DNA from: Promethearchaeota archaeon
GTDB taxonomy: Archaea; Asgardarchaeota; Lokiarchaeia; Sigyniarchaeales; SOKP01
DNA length: 64,000 nucleotides
NCBI GenBank assembly: GCA_019894975.1
Contig: JAGXNO010000001.1
Span: 89,278 to 153,277, forward strand
Direction of reading: 5' to 3'
Positions 51,364-60,816 of this stretch are shown in pieces. Each line of letters opens with the position of its first letter. Positions within the stretch are counted from its first letter, which is position 1. Below the pieces are notes generated by a model. It did no database searches and was not told the DNA's origin. It saw only the letters and a program-made list of their open reading frames with translations. The translations under genes and the position numbers were made by a program.

Positions 51364-54168
51364 ATGAAAAAAATTCGAATTTCGATTATTGTTCTCACTC
51401 TTTTAACTCTTTCAATGCTTTCTTATATTTCAACAGAAGTACTTGGTCAAACTCAAGATAATACCCAAATAACAACAAACCAAGCAGACCAGAAATTTCC
51501 GGCAATCTATGGTGATCGCATCGTATGGATGGACCGTAGGAACGGCAACTGGGATATCTATATGTACGATCTTTCAACGGGTACTGAAACCCAGATAACA
51601 ACAAACCCATCAAGCCATGAGTATCCGAAAATCCATGGTGATCGCATCGTATGGGAGGACTCGAGGAACGGCAACTGGGATATCTATATGTACGATCTTT
51701 CAACGGATACTGAAACCCAGATAACAACAGATCCCGAAAGACAATGGTTTCCGGCAATCTATGGTGATCGCATCGTATGGGAGGACGGTAGGAATGGCAA
51801 CTCGGATATCTATATGTACGATCTTTCAATGATTACTGAAACCCAGATAACAACAAACCTATCAAACCAATGGTCTCCGGCAATCTATGGTGATCGCATC
51901 GTATGGGGGGACCAAAGGAACGGCGACTATGATATCTATATGTACGATCTTTCAACGGGTACTGAAACCCAGATAACAACAGACACATTAAGCCAGGAGT
52001 CTCCGGCAATCTATGGTGATCGCATCGTATGGGAGGACGGTAGGAACGACAACTGGGATATCTATATGTACGATCTTTCAACGGATACTGAAACCCAGAT
52101 AACAACAGATCCCGCAATCCAGGCGGGACCGGCAATCTATGGTGATCGCATCGTATGGCATGATAATAGGAACGGCAACACGGATATCTATATGTACGAT
52201 CTTTCAACGGATACTGAAACCCAGATAACAACACACCTATATTCCCAATGGTCTCCGGCAATCTATGGTGATCGCATCGTATGGTGGGACTATAGGAACG
52301 GCAACTGGGATATCTATATGCACAAACTTCCTGAACTTGTTCAATTTATATATGGTACCAATTCTGGTCCGGTAGATCTAGATCCACATAATGCGTGGGA
52401 TATTTCTTCATTTGATGTTATTGAGCAAGTTGTCGAAACGTTATATGCCTACGATTTACTCGATCCTGAACTTGCCCCCATCCCGAGATTAGCATCGGAT
52501 TTTGGCACATGGTCAATAGATGGGTTAAGTTACACAGTTCCACTTAAAATGGGTGTCACATTTCATGATGGAACCCCGTTCGATGCTACAGCCGTTAAAT
52601 GGAATTTTGATAGATTGGCATATTTTATGAATTTAGAAAATCCAACTCATATATCCACATTGTATCTTTGGCATGATGGAACACCGATAATTAACGAGGT
52701 AGAGATCGTTGACGAATATACCGTAAAATTTGTGTTAAATAAACCATTTGCGCCATTTGAATCTTTATTATGTTTTAGTGGATCAGGAATTATGTCACCT
52801 ACATCAACATCTCCAGAGAATTATATTGATACGGCAACTGGAGATTTAGTTGGGACGGGTCCTTTTGTATATGATAATTATGAGGTAGGTGTTGAAGTCA
52901 CCATGCACGCATATGAAAATTGCTGGGCGGGTGCTCCATATATTGACGAATTAACATTTTCAATTATTCCAGATATAAATGTGAGAAATCTGGCATTATT
53001 AGATGGAACTATTGACTTTTTAAAAACTCCTGACGATTCATTCTTCCAAACATTTAGAGATGATCCAGATATCACCCTTGTAGATGCTGGGCAAGACGCA
53101 ACAATTCGATTTCTTGGGATGAACAACAGGCTTATAAATGTTTCATTTCGAGAAGCGATTTCTTATGCCATTAATTATACATATATGATTGATGAGCTCT
53201 TAGGAGGAGAGGCTGTTAGATTGAAATCTCCAATTCCATTAGGTATAACGAACGCCAACTGGTCATTTAATGTTCCCATCCTAAATCTCACACGAGCAAG
53301 ACAAGTCATGCAATCCATGGGATTCGGCGTAGGGTTCGACGTGGATAAGGATGCTGAATGGACAACCCAAGCGACATTATCTCCTTTTAGGTCAATTAAC
53401 TATACATATAATTGGGGTAATAAATTCCGAGAAGATATGCTGCTATTATTACAAGATAATCTCGGAAAAATTGGAATCAAAGTGATAGATGCTGGTATGA
53501 CATCGCGTGAGTATTTTGATAGGCTCCTTGATATACCACCATATAGTAGAAACCATTTAGAGCTTTTTTGGGTAGGTTGGGTTCCAGATTATAACGATCC
53601 GAGCAATATTATAAATTCAATGTTCTCCAAGAATTCTGTAAGTAATTTCGCGCAAGTAGATGATGATTTAGTACAGCAATGGATGGAAGAAGCCTTAATT
53701 ACTATAAATCCAGCGGAAAGAAAAGTTTTATATGATAAGATTCAACAACGACTGATTGAAGTAGTCTTTCCATACGCTTGGGGTTATGTAAGAAGAAATT
53801 ATGATGCGCACAGTAGCAAGTTCACTGGTTTTCAATCAAATCCAATGGATAAAGTGTGGTTCTATACTGTTTCCAGCCAATCTCCAGACGTTAACGGTTA
53901 TATACAAAACCTACCCGATGAGTTTTTTGTAAATAATGCTGAGCAACGTAAGAACGCATTATCGGAAAAATTCAATGACGTATTCGAACATATAAATAAT
54001 GGTGAGTATGAAGAAGCGATAGACAAATTAAAGCATGATATTCGTCCAAAATGTGATGGAAGTCTCGGTGGCAATCCTCGGAACGATTGGATAACCGATC
54101 CAGAAACACAGCAAGAGTTATGCGCGATGATTGATGCATTAATCGCATTTTTGGAAACATTGATTTGA
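51364..54168 (+). CDS. Secreted beta-propeller/solute-binding protein fusion
   Basis: The protein has 934 residues from ATG 51364. The start MKKIRISIIVLTLLTLSMLS is a signal peptide, ending near LGQTQ, so the product is exported. Residues about 34-327 are seven repeats of 42 residues with D-R-I-V-W, R-N-G-N-x-D-I-Y-M-Y-D-L and T-E-T-Q-I-T-T, a TolB-like seven-bladed propeller. From about 335 the rest is a family 5 solute-binding protein (oligopeptide/nickel type): FDVIEQVVETLYAYD, TFHDGTPFDATAVKWNFDRL and LVGTGPFVYDNYEVG, ending in a helical tail. No permease or ATPase is adjacent. It likely captures peptides or sugars at the cell surface, with the propeller for attachment or recognition. Confidence 0.88.
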   Translation: MKKIRISIIVLTLLTLSMLSYISTEVLGQTQDNTQITTNQADQKFPAIYGDRIVWMDRRNGNWDIYMYDLSTGTETQITTNPSSHEYPKIHGDRIVWEDSRNGNWDIYMYDLSTDTETQITTDPERQWFPAIYGDRIVWEDGRNGNSDIYMYDLSMITETQITTNLSNQWSPAIYGDRIVWGDQRNGDYDIYMYDLSTGTETQITTDTLSQESPAIYGDRIVWEDGRNDNWDIYMYDLSTDTETQITTDPAIQAGPAIYGDRIVWHDNRNGNTDIYMYDLSTDTETQITTHLYSQWSPAIYGDRIVWWDYRNGNWDIYMHKLPELVQFIYGTNSGPVDLDPHNAWDISSFDVIEQVVETLYAYDLLDPELAPIPRLASDFGTWSIDGLSYTVPLKMGVTFHDGTPFDATAVKWNFDRLAYFMNLENPTHISTLYLWHDGTPIINEVEIVDEYTVKFVLNKPFAPFESLLCFSGSGIMSPTSTSPENYIDTATGDLVGTGPFVYDNYEVGVEVTMHAYENCWAGAPYIDELTFSIIPDINVRNLALLDGTIDFLKTPDDSFFQTFRDDPDITLVDAGQDATIRFLGMNNRLINVSFREAISYAINYTYMIDELLGGEAVRLKSPIPLGITNANWSFNVPILNLTRARQVMQSMGFGVGFDVDKDAEWTTQATLSPFRSINYTYNWGNKFREDMLLLLQDNLGKIGIKVIDAGMTSREYFDRLLDIPPYSRNHLELFWVGWVPDYNDPSNIINSMFSKNSVSNFAQVDDDLVQQWMEEALITINPAERKVLYDKIQQRLIEVVFPYAWGYVRRNYDAHSSKFTGFQSNPMDKVWFYTVSSQSPDVNGYIQNLPDEFFVNNAEQRKNALSEKFNDVFEHINNGEYEEAIDKLKHDIRPKCDGSLGGNPRNDWITDPETQQELCAMIDALIAFLETLI
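51463..52344 (+). repeat. Seven tandem 126-bp propeller repeats
   Basis: Seven consecutive units of exactly 126 bp start at 51463 and end near 52344; the sequence GGTGATCGCATCGTATGG is found at 51511, 51637, 51763, 51889, 52015, 52141 and 52267. Every spacing is 126 with no insertion or deletion. Large blocks are identical at the DNA level, including third codon positions. Variable positions gather in a short window after T-T and before G-D-R. This indicates recent duplication or ongoing gene conversion of propeller blades. Confidence 0.95.
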
Positions 54169-54851
54169 TAGATGAATAAGTGTCGTTACCTATAAAATAA
54201 CCCAAATTTTTTTTTTTCTTTTTGGATTCTTTTCCTTTAAAAGACTTTTTAGTTTTTTTCCTAATATTACTATTTCAGGTATAAAAATCCTTAAATTCCC
54301 AGAATTGATTAAAGAAGAAAAAAGAATCATTGATCCAATCGTAGCACCTACATCAAGTTTGAAAATTCAAGTATTAGATGTTGATTTTATCAGGGATGAT
54401 TGCTAAACCTCCTGAACTAACAACCGGTGATTTCTTTTAATATGTAATATAGACTATTTCGTGATCTTCTCCACTATTCAAGCCAGAACAAGCAAGAACG
54501 GTTTCAAAATCTCAACTCTCACAACACTATCGTCGCTTTTCTCGATCAATGAAATTAATGAATCTGAAAAAGTTGCTTGATCAAGAATTCCGCTTTGAAA
54601 ATGCTCTAAAAGAACCTTCGGATTTTTTTCTCCTTCCACACTAAATCAATACGCTTTTTTCATATTTAAATTTACCCAAATCAATGATTTTCTAATTTAT
54701 CGAATAAGACTTTGAATATATCTCTTATTACTCGCAATTTCTCACCAACTAAAATACCCACTTTCTGATTATATTTAATAAAAAAATTTCGCGTTATTCC
54801 GATTTCACCACACCTTCCCCCCATTTTCCCTTATTCTATAAAAACATAACC
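54169..54851. other. Long region without an intact gene
   Basis: About 680 bp between the propeller fusion and the grpE promoter hold no complete gene. A T run (54207-54219) follows the fusion gene as a likely terminator. A plus-strand open stretch without a start (about 54280-54405, including IKILKFPELIKEEK) and a minus-strand frame at 54478-54639 look like decayed coding sequence. Nothing RNA-like was recognised. Confidence 0.5.
54478..54639 (-). pseudogene. Possible gene remnant (HEAT-like helices)
   Basis: A 54-codon minus-strand frame from GTG 54637-54639 to TGA 54478-54480 reads as helical protein: KNPKVLLEHFQSGILDQA and LISLIEKSDDSVVRVEIL, a pattern seen in HEAT or ARM helices. No Shine-Dalgarno site is present, and the frame stops abruptly in a hydrophobic helix; another frame continues briefly. 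It may be a decayed gene. Confidence is low. Confidence 0.3.
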
Positions 54852-54859
54852 TTTAAATA
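54852..54859 (+). promoter_or_regulatory. Candidate TATA box of the chaperone operon
   Basis: TTTAAATA follows the A/C-rich AAAACATAACC, a plausible BRE, and lies 121 bp before the grpE start. Transcription would begin around 54880-54885, so the inverted repeats at 54888-54940 are just downstream of the start site. Confidence 0.5.
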
Positions 54860-54887
54860 CTTGAGTTAATATTTATTTATTAAATTG

Positions 54888-54940
54888 TGTCAAGAAAGAA
54901 TTGACAACAAACAATTCATTGTCAAGAAATAAAATTTGAC
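54888..54940 (+). promoter_or_regulatory. Operator-like inverted repeats upstream of grpE
   Basis: TGTCAA (54888-54893) and TTGACA (54901-54906) form an inverted repeat, and TGTCAA (54920-54925) with TTGAC (54936-54940) a second one. TTGACAA (54901) and TTGTCAA (54919) also face one another. The ten-base TGTCAAGAAA is present at 54888, 54920 and again at 54983 inside grpE, with spacings of 32 and 63 bp, about three and six helical turns. This fits binding by a multimeric repressor near the start site. It is not the bacterial CIRCE sequence. Confidence 0.6.
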
Positions 54941-54972
54941 CAACCAAAAATAGTATTTTAAAAGCATAAAAA

Positions 54973-55740
54973 ATGATGAATATGTCAAGAAAAGGTAAGG
55001 GAGATGGAAGATCTATGATGTTTGATGATATTTTTGACAGCTTTCTTGGAGATCGCGGTTCTCAAACTCGTAAGAGCTCATCAGATAACATTTCAATATC
55101 AAAAAGAGAATATGAAATGCTCAAAGCTAAAGGAGAGAAGTTTGAGGCTTTAGTAGAAGAACATAAGAAAGTGAAAACATGGAATGATCAATTGATGAAA
55201 GAAATGGATGATTTGAAAGACGATGCTCGAAATTTTAAGGAGTTAGAGGAAGAAAAGGAGAAATTCCTACATTCACTTTTACAGGTAAGGGCAGATTTCG
55301 AGAATTATAAAAAACGTCAAGAGCGTGAAAATTCCAATTACAAGCAATATGTTTTAGAAGGTGTTTTAGCAAAGCTAATCTGCCATTACGATGATCTCGT
55401 ACGGGCGTTAAATCTGTTAAAGATGCTTGAGGGTGCTGAAGGTATAACAAAGGGATTTGAATTAATACTTAAAAATTTTGAGAAGATCATGGAAGATGAA
55501 GGAATTCGATCCATGGAATCAGAAGGTCAGAAATTTGATCCCTATAAGCATGAGGCAATGATGGTTGAGGAGGGGCGAGATGATCTCCCTGAAAATACAA
55601 TTATAGAAGTATTAGATAGAGGATATTTTTTAAAGAGTAAAGTTTTAAGACCTGCGAAGGTCAAAATTTCAAAAAAATCAAAATTACCAACTTTAAATGA
55701 AAAAATAGAAAGCAATCAAGATTACAAAATTAAAATTTAA
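54973..55740 (+). CDS. grpE: Co-chaperone GrpE
   Basis: The 255-residue nucleotide exchange factor has a long N-terminal coiled coil (about residues 40-110) and the GrpE core: RADFENYKKRQERENSNYKQ, the helical LVRALNLLKMLEGAEGITKG and the C-terminal beta domain with FDPYKHEAMMVEEGRDDLPE and VLDRGYFLKSKVLRPAKVKI. It drives ADP release from DnaK. There is an N-terminal extension with MMFDDIFDSFLGDRG. Several Met codons lie at the start (54973, 54976, 54982). It opens the grpE-dnaK-dnaJ-tfb operon. Confidence 0.92.
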   Translation: MMNMSRKGKGDGRSMMFDDIFDSFLGDRGSQTRKSSSDNISISKREYEMLKAKGEKFEALVEEHKKVKTWNDQLMKEMDDLKDDARNFKELEEEKEKFLHSLLQVRADFENYKKRQERENSNYKQYVLEGVLAKLICHYDDLVRALNLLKMLEGAEGITKGFELILKNFEKIMEDEGIRSMESEGQKFDPYKHEAMMVEEGRDDLPENTIIEVLDRGYFLKSKVLRPAKVKISKKSKLPTLNEKIESNQDYKIKI

Positions 55741-55759
55741 AAAAAAGGAGTGATATAAT

Positions 55760-57646
55760 ATGGGAAAAATAATAGGAATTGACTTAGGGACTTCAAACTC
55801 AGCAGCAGCGGTATTGGTGGGAGGGAAACCTACCATAATTCCGAGTGCTGAAGGTTTAACCCTAGGAGGAAAAGCGTTTCCATCTGTAGTTGCATTTACT
55901 AAGGATGGTCAAAGACTTGTTGGAGAGCCTGCAAGAAGGCAAGCAGTTTCAAATCCAGATCGCACAATAACAGCAATAAAGCGTAAAATGGGAACAAGTT
56001 ATACTGTGAAATTAGATGGTAAAGATTATACACCTCAGGAGATTTCAGCAATGATTCTTAGAAAAATCAAAGAAGATGCGAGTGCCTATTTGGGTGAAGA
56101 GGTTACTGATGTGATAATCACGGTTCCAGCATATTTTAACGATAATCAAAGGCAAGCTACTAAAGATGCGGGAAGGATTGCGGGATTGAACGTAAAACGT
56201 TTGATTAACGAACCTACAGCTGCAGCAGTAGCCTATGGATTAGACAAGAAAAATGCGAGCTTAAAAATTGCTGTACTGGATTTAGGTGGAGGGACTTTTG
56301 ACGTCACAATTATGGAGATGGATAATCAAGTATTTGAAGTGATCTCAACTTCAGGTGATACACAATTAGGTGGTACCGATATGGATAAGTTATTAGTGGA
56401 TTTCTTGGTGGCTGAGTTTCAGAAAAACGAAGGTGTTGATCTAAGATCTGATTCAATGGCACTACAGAGAGTTCGGGAAGCCGTTGAAAAAGCTAAAATT
56501 GAATTGTCAAATTCAGTGACAACGGAGATTAATCTACCATATATAACTGCTACAAACGATGGACCAAAACATCTTAACATGAAGCTAACAAGAGCTAAAC
56601 TAGAGCAATTAATTGATCCGGTAATAAAGAGATTGGATTCACCAATCTTAAAGGCTTTGAGAGATGCAGGGATCGCAAGAGGAGAAATTGATAAAATTAT
56701 TTTAGTAGGGGGACCAACTAGGATGCCAATAATCCTGAAAAAATTCGAAGATTTATTAGGGAAAACTCCAGAGCGTAGCATTGATCCAATGGAATGTGTT
56801 GCGATGGGTGCTTCAGTCCAAGGTGGAGTGTTGACTGGTGAAGTGGAAGATTTACTATTACTTGATGTGACTCCATTATCATTAGGAGTTGAAACGTTAG
56901 GTTCAGTTTTTACTAAATTAATTGAGAGAAACTCTACGATTCCAACACACAAAACTCAGATATTTTCAACGGCTGCTGATAACCAACCCGCTGTAGAAAT
57001 TCATGTATTACAAGGTGAAAGACCTCGAGCAGGAGATAACATTACATTGGGTAAATTTCATTTGACAGGGATTCCACCTGCACCCAGAGGTATGCCACAG
57101 ATAGAAGTGTCATTTGATATCGATCAAAATGGAATTTTAAATGTGTCAGCTAAGGATAAAGGAACTGGTAAAAGTCAATCAATAACAATTACAGCCTCGA
57201 CCAAGATGTCTGACGATGATATTGAGCAAAAAATTCGAGAAGCTGAAAGAAATGCTGAAGAAGATAGGAAGTTTGGAGAGCTTATTGAAGCAAAAAATCA
57301 AGGTGAAGCATTAATTTATCAAACTGAAAAACTATTGAATGAGAATGAAGCTGTTATTGGAGACTTAAAATCGATGATTTTAGGTAAGATCTCTGAATTA
57401 AGGAGTGCTATGGAAACGGAAGATGTAGGAAGAATGAAAAGTTCAAGTGAAGCCTTACAGAATTCATTACACGAAGTTTCAGCGAGAATTTATGGAAAAC
57501 AGCAAGGAGCAACTCAAGGTGCCTACCAAGGAGCACCTCCTGGGGGTATGGGTGATATGCCTGGTCGATCACAGGATGAGATTGAAGAGGATCAATTCAG
57601 AAGAGCAACTGGTCAAGATGAAGTAGTAGATGCTGAGTATGAATAA
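55760..57646 (+). CDS. dnaK: Chaperone DnaK (Hsp70)
   Basis: The 628-residue chaperone has all Hsp70 signatures: [37 protein letters not shown] and [19 protein letters not shown] in the ATPase domain (residues 1-370), a beta-sandwich with [20 protein letters not shown], and a helical lid. The end, [11 protein letters not shown], lacks the eukaryotic EEVD. A strong GGAGTGAT is seven bases before ATG. It binds unfolded polypeptides with ATP-driven cycles. This gene family in archaea is thought to have come from bacteria. A T-rich 70-bp stretch lies between it and dnaJ. Confidence 0.97.
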   Translation: MGKIIGIDLGTSNSAAAVLVGGKPTIIPSAEGLTLGGKAFPSVVAFTKDGQRLVGEPARRQAVSNPDRTITAIKRKMGTSYTVKLDGKDYTPQEISAMILRKIKEDASAYLGEEVTDVIITVPAYFNDNQRQATKDAGRIAGLNVKRLINEPTAAAVAYGLDKKNASLKIAVLDLGGGTFDVTIMEMDNQVFEVISTSGDTQLGGTDMDKLLVDFLVAEFQKNEGVDLRSDSMALQRVREAVEKAKIELSNSVTTEINLPYITATNDGPKHLNMKLTRAKLEQLIDPVIKRLDSPILKALRDAGIARGEIDKIILVGGPTRMPIILKKFEDLLGKTPERSIDPMECVAMGASVQGGVLTGEVEDLLLLDVTPLSLGVETLGSVFTKLIERNSTIPTHKTQIFSTAADNQPAVEIHVLQGERPRAGDNITLGKFHLTGIPPAPRGMPQIEVSFDIDQNGILNVSAKDKGTGKSQSITITASTKMSDDDIEQKIREAERNAEEDRKFGELIEAKNQGEALIYQTEKLLNENEAVIGDLKSMILGKISELRSAMETEDVGRMKSSSEALQNSLHEVSARIYGKQQGATQGAYQGAPPGGMGDMPGRSQDEIEEDQFRRATGQDEVVDAEYE

Positions 57647-57724
57647 GTCTAATTTTTTTTTTATTTATTTTTTTTATTAATTTAGTAAAATTTTTACAAA
57701 TAATATTAAAAAAGGGGTTAAAAG

Positions 57725-58753
57725 ATGGCTAAGGATTACTATAAAACATTAGGTATAACAAAGAATGCTTCAAAAGAAGAAATTAAAAGGGCTTTTCGGA
57801 AAATGGCGCGAAAATATCATCCAGACGTTAATCCCGATGAATCTAAATCAGGGGAGAAATTTAAAGAGATTAATGAAGCCTATAGTCTTCTGAGCGATGA
57901 TAAAAAACGAGAGATGTATGACAAGTTTGGTGTCGTAGAAGGAGATCCTTCATCTTATCAACAAGGAAGTAGAAACACTGGAGGATTTGGTAGCAATGGA
58001 GGTGGAAGGGGTTACCGAAGCCCAGATGGAACAACTTACTATTATTCTACGTCAGGTTCACCTGGAGGTTTTGATTTTAACGATATTTTTGGAAATGCTA
58101 GGAATTCGAGAGGAGATACTGGCGGATCTGACTTTTTTAACGATTTGGGAGATATTTTTGATGTATTTAATCGAAAAGGAGGAGGCAGTTCAAGAGCAAG
58201 ATCATCATCTCATAATAATTTCCCCCGAGACGGAGATGATTTAAGATATGATCTGGAAATTGATTTCATGGAAGCATTTCATGGGGGAAAGAAAAAAGTT
58301 CAATATAAAGATCCTGCATCTGGACAAGTTCAAAATTTAAGTATAAAAATTCCGAGAGGAGTTATAGATGATCAAAAATTACGTCTGAAAGGAAAAGGAA
58401 TGCCGGGAGAAAATGGAGGAAGTTCTGGAGATCTTTATATAGCTATACATATTAAAAAACATCCTAATTTTGAAAGAAAAAATGATGATATTCACATTCT
58501 ACAAGAAGTTCCCTTTACTATTGCCGCGCTTGGTGGTAAAATTCAAGTTCAAGGGATTGAAAAAGCTTTGAATGTATCTATTCCTCCGGGAACTAATGAT
58601 TCATCATTATTAAGATTAAAAAATCAAGGATTTTATAAAATTAATTCAGAACATAGAGGTAATTTATTAGTTAAAATTAAAATAAAGGTTCCCAAAGAAA
58701 TAAACGGGAACCAGAAAGAGTTATTAGTAAAATTACAAGAGGTAGGTTTGTAA
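57725..58753 (+). CDS. dnaJ: DnaJ/CbpA-type J-domain protein
   Basis: The 342-residue protein begins with a J domain (residues 3-68) holding the H-P-D loop in [14 protein letters not shown] Gly/Ser/Phe-rich linker (residues 75-165) follows, then two C-terminal beta domains: [40 protein letters not shown] and [20 protein letters not shown]. The central CxxCxGxG zinc finger of type I DnaJ is absent, so it is a type II (CbpA-like) protein. It stimulates DnaK ATP hydrolysis. GGGGTTAAAAG is upstream. Confidence 0.93.
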   Translation: MAKDYYKTLGITKNASKEEIKRAFRKMARKYHPDVNPDESKSGEKFKEINEAYSLLSDDKKREMYDKFGVVEGDPSSYQQGSRNTGGFGSNGGGRGYRSPDGTTYYYSTSGSPGGFDFNDIFGNARNSRGDTGGSDFFNDLGDIFDVFNRKGGGSSRARSSSHNNFPRDGDDLRYDLEIDFMEAFHGGKKKVQYKDPASGQVQNLSIKIPRGVIDDQKLRLKGKGMPGENGGSSGDLYIAIHIKKHPNFERKNDDIHILQEVPFTIAALGGKIQVQGIEKALNVSIPPGTNDSSLLRLKNQGFYKINSEHRGNLLVKIKIKVPKEINGNQKELLVKLQEVGL

Positions 58754-58786
58754 AAAAAATGAACGTTAAGGAGGTAAAATTATAGT

Positions 58787-59668
58787 ATGATTGCAAATAT
58801 AAGTAAACAGTCGAATTTATGCCCAGAATGTGGAGGTTCAATCATCCTCATTGAGGAAAAGGGAGAAACTGTATGTGGGCAATGTGGGTTAATTATTAAT
58901 GAGCGATCAATAGATTATTCTCGTAGTGGAAAACGAGCTTATACAAATCATGAGAAAAATAACCGAGAACAAACAGGTACTCCAATATCTATTATGTTGC
59001 CTGATATGGGATTAAGTACTGTAATTGATAAGCAGAAAATTAACAATCCTGATTTAAAAAGAGCTGCCAAGTGGAATACAAGAATTACTTGGCAATCCCG
59101 TAATCTATTAATTGCGTCTACTGAATTAAAAAGAATAAGTAGTAATCTAAATTTACCCAATCATGTTAAAGAAGAAGCTATGCGCTTTTATAAAGAAGCC
59201 TTTAAGAGAAAATTACTTCGAGGAAGATCTATTAATGCGATGGTTGCTGCGTGTTTATATATAGCAACGAGACAAAAAGATATACCTAGAACACTTCAAG
59301 AAATATTGGAAGAATCCTCAGTTTCCGCCAAAGATGTAAGACGAAGTATAAGTATTATGGCACGAGAAATGAACCTAAAAACTCAATCAACCGATCCAGT
59401 AGCATTAGTTCCACGATATATATCAGATTTAGAATTGGATTCAGATATTGAGGCTTTAACAAAAAAAATCTTAACAACCTACATTACCAATTTTTCAATA
59501 AGCGGGAAAGACCCAAAAGGTCTATGTGCAGGAGCAATCTATTTAGCAAGTAGGATTAAAGACTTGGAACTCACGCAACAGCAAATAGTAAATATGGTAG
59601 GAGTGACTGAGGTTACACTGCGTTCAAGATATAAAGAATTGAAGAATAAGTTAAAAATTAAGGTTTAA
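58787..59668 (+). CDS. tfb: Transcription initiation factor B (TFB) in the chaperone operon
   Basis: The 293-residue protein has an N-terminal zinc ribbon (NLCPECGGSIILIEEKGE and VCGQCGLIINE), a B-reader-like segment with GTPISIMLPDMGLSTVI and two cyclin folds: first LNLPNHVKEEAMRFYKEAF and AMVAACLYIATRQKDIPRTL, second LCAGAIYLASRIKDLELTQQ with VGVTEVTLRSRYKELKNKLK. It binds TBP, the BRE and RNA polymerase. AAGGAGGTAAAA is just upstream, and the gene is 33 bp after dnaJ, so it is cotranscribed. A stress-dedicated TFB is suggested by position, not proven. Confidence 0.95.
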   Translation: MIANISKQSNLCPECGGSIILIEEKGETVCGQCGLIINERSIDYSRSGKRAYTNHEKNNREQTGTPISIMLPDMGLSTVIDKQKINNPDLKRAAKWNTRITWQSRNLLIASTELKRISSNLNLPNHVKEEAMRFYKEAFKRKLLRGRSINAMVAACLYIATRQKDIPRTLQEILEESSVSAKDVRRSISIMAREMNLKTQSTDPVALVPRYISDLELDSDIEALTKKILTTYITNFSISGKDPKGLCAGAIYLASRIKDLELTQQQIVNMVGVTEVTLRSRYKELKNKLKIKV

Positions 59669-59781
59669 AAGAATCTACGCTTTTTTTATGTTTTATTTAT
59701 CTTCTTTATTTATAGTAAAAAATATATCTTAGTATCATTGTTTTATTTATTTTAAGATAATTTACAATTCAATTGATATTT

Positions 59782-60762
59782 ATGGTATTTTATAAAGAAA
59801 TTGGTTTAACTAATACACAAGAGATGTTTAAAGTTGCCTTGGATAGAAAGTTTGCTATTCCGGGATATAATTACAGTAATTTAGAACAATTACAGGCAAT
59901 TATTATAGGTTGTGGAGAAACTAATTCACCAGTAATTCTTCAAAATAGTCCCGCAGCAGGAGAATATGCAAATCGAGCAATGGTTAGATATTTAGCAGAA
60001 GGAGCAGTTGCAATGGCAAAGGAGCTAGATTATAATATTCCAATTGCATTACATTTGGATCATGGGAATTCCTTTGAATTAGCTAAAATATGTATAGATA
60101 ATGGTTTTTCAAGTGTAATGTTCGATGGCAGCCATTTAACATATGAAGAAAACATTAATATAACTAAACAAATTGTAACCTACGCTCATGAAAGGGAAGT
60201 AAGTGTTGAAGCAGAATTGGGGGTTATTGCTGGTGTTGAGGACCATGTAAAAGCAGAAAAAAACCTTTATACTGATCCAGAACAAGTAGAAGATTTTGTA
60301 AACCAGACAGGATGTGATTCATTGGCAATTGCAATAGGCACATCTCATGGTGCTCATAAATTTAAAGTAGAGAAAGAGGAGGATATTCCAGAATTACGAT
60401 TTGATATTCTTCAAGAAGTGAGGAAGCGGTTAGGAAGGTTTCCAATTGTTTTACACGGTGCATCTTGCATACCCCAGAAATATGCTAAGATAATAAACGA
60501 GTATGGGGGATCATTAACTAAAGTATTTGGGATTCCAGAAGCTCAATTGAAAAAAGCAACTCAATATGGAATATGTAAAATCAATATTGCTACAGATAGC
60601 AGAATGGTTTTTACGGCAATGATAAGAAAATATTTAGCTGAGAATCCCGATCAAATTGGTCCGAGAAAATACCTCGGTTTAGCTCGTCAAGAATTTGTAG
60701 ATATGATTAAACTAAGGAACAAAGAAGTCCTCGGGTCAGCAGATCAAGCAAAATATATTTAA
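59782..60762 (+). CDS. fba: Class II fructose-bisphosphate aldolase
   Basis: The enzyme has 326 residues from ATG 59782; the TTG three codons upstream is less likely. PIALHLDHGNSFELAKICID holds the zinc ligands with the active-site Asp, SSVMFDGSHLTYEENI follows, then GCDSLAIAIGTSHGAHKFK, FPIVLHGASCIPQKYAKI and YGICKINIATDSRMVFTAM. It cleaves or forms fructose 1,6-bisphosphate from triose phosphates. It follows tfb by 113 bp and may have its own promoter; no other glycolytic gene lies beside it. Confidence 0.93.
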   Translation: MVFYKEIGLTNTQEMFKVALDRKFAIPGYNYSNLEQLQAIIIGCGETNSPVILQNSPAAGEYANRAMVRYLAEGAVAMAKELDYNIPIALHLDHGNSFELAKICIDNGFSSVMFDGSHLTYEENINITKQIVTYAHEREVSVEAELGVIAGVEDHVKAEKNLYTDPEQVEDFVNQTGCDSLAIAIGTSHGAHKFKVEKEEDIPELRFDILQEVRKRLGRFPIVLHGASCIPQKYAKIINEYGGSLTKVFGIPEAQLKKATQYGICKINIATDSRMVFTAMIRKYLAENPDQIGPRKYLGLARQEFVDMIKLRNKEVLGSADQAKYI

Positions 60763-60816
60763 CTTATTTATTAATAGAAATCTTAAAAAAAAAGAAAGAA
60801 GTGTTATTAATTCTGT

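Noticed and set aside
51395..52261. Long minus-strand frames with repeats opposite the propeller gene
   Set aside because: They are antisense shadows of the seven propeller repeats. The plus-strand product has a signal peptide and known domains; the minus frames have no start sites or domain sense.
54888..54940. CIRCE element of bacterial chaperone operons
   Set aside because: The sequences are TGTCAA/TTGACA, not TTAGCACTC-N9-GAGTGCTAA, so HrcA control is not supported.
56419..56952. A 177-codon minus-strand frame inside dnaK
   Set aside because: It lies wholly within the conserved dnaK coding sequence and has no recognisable domain.
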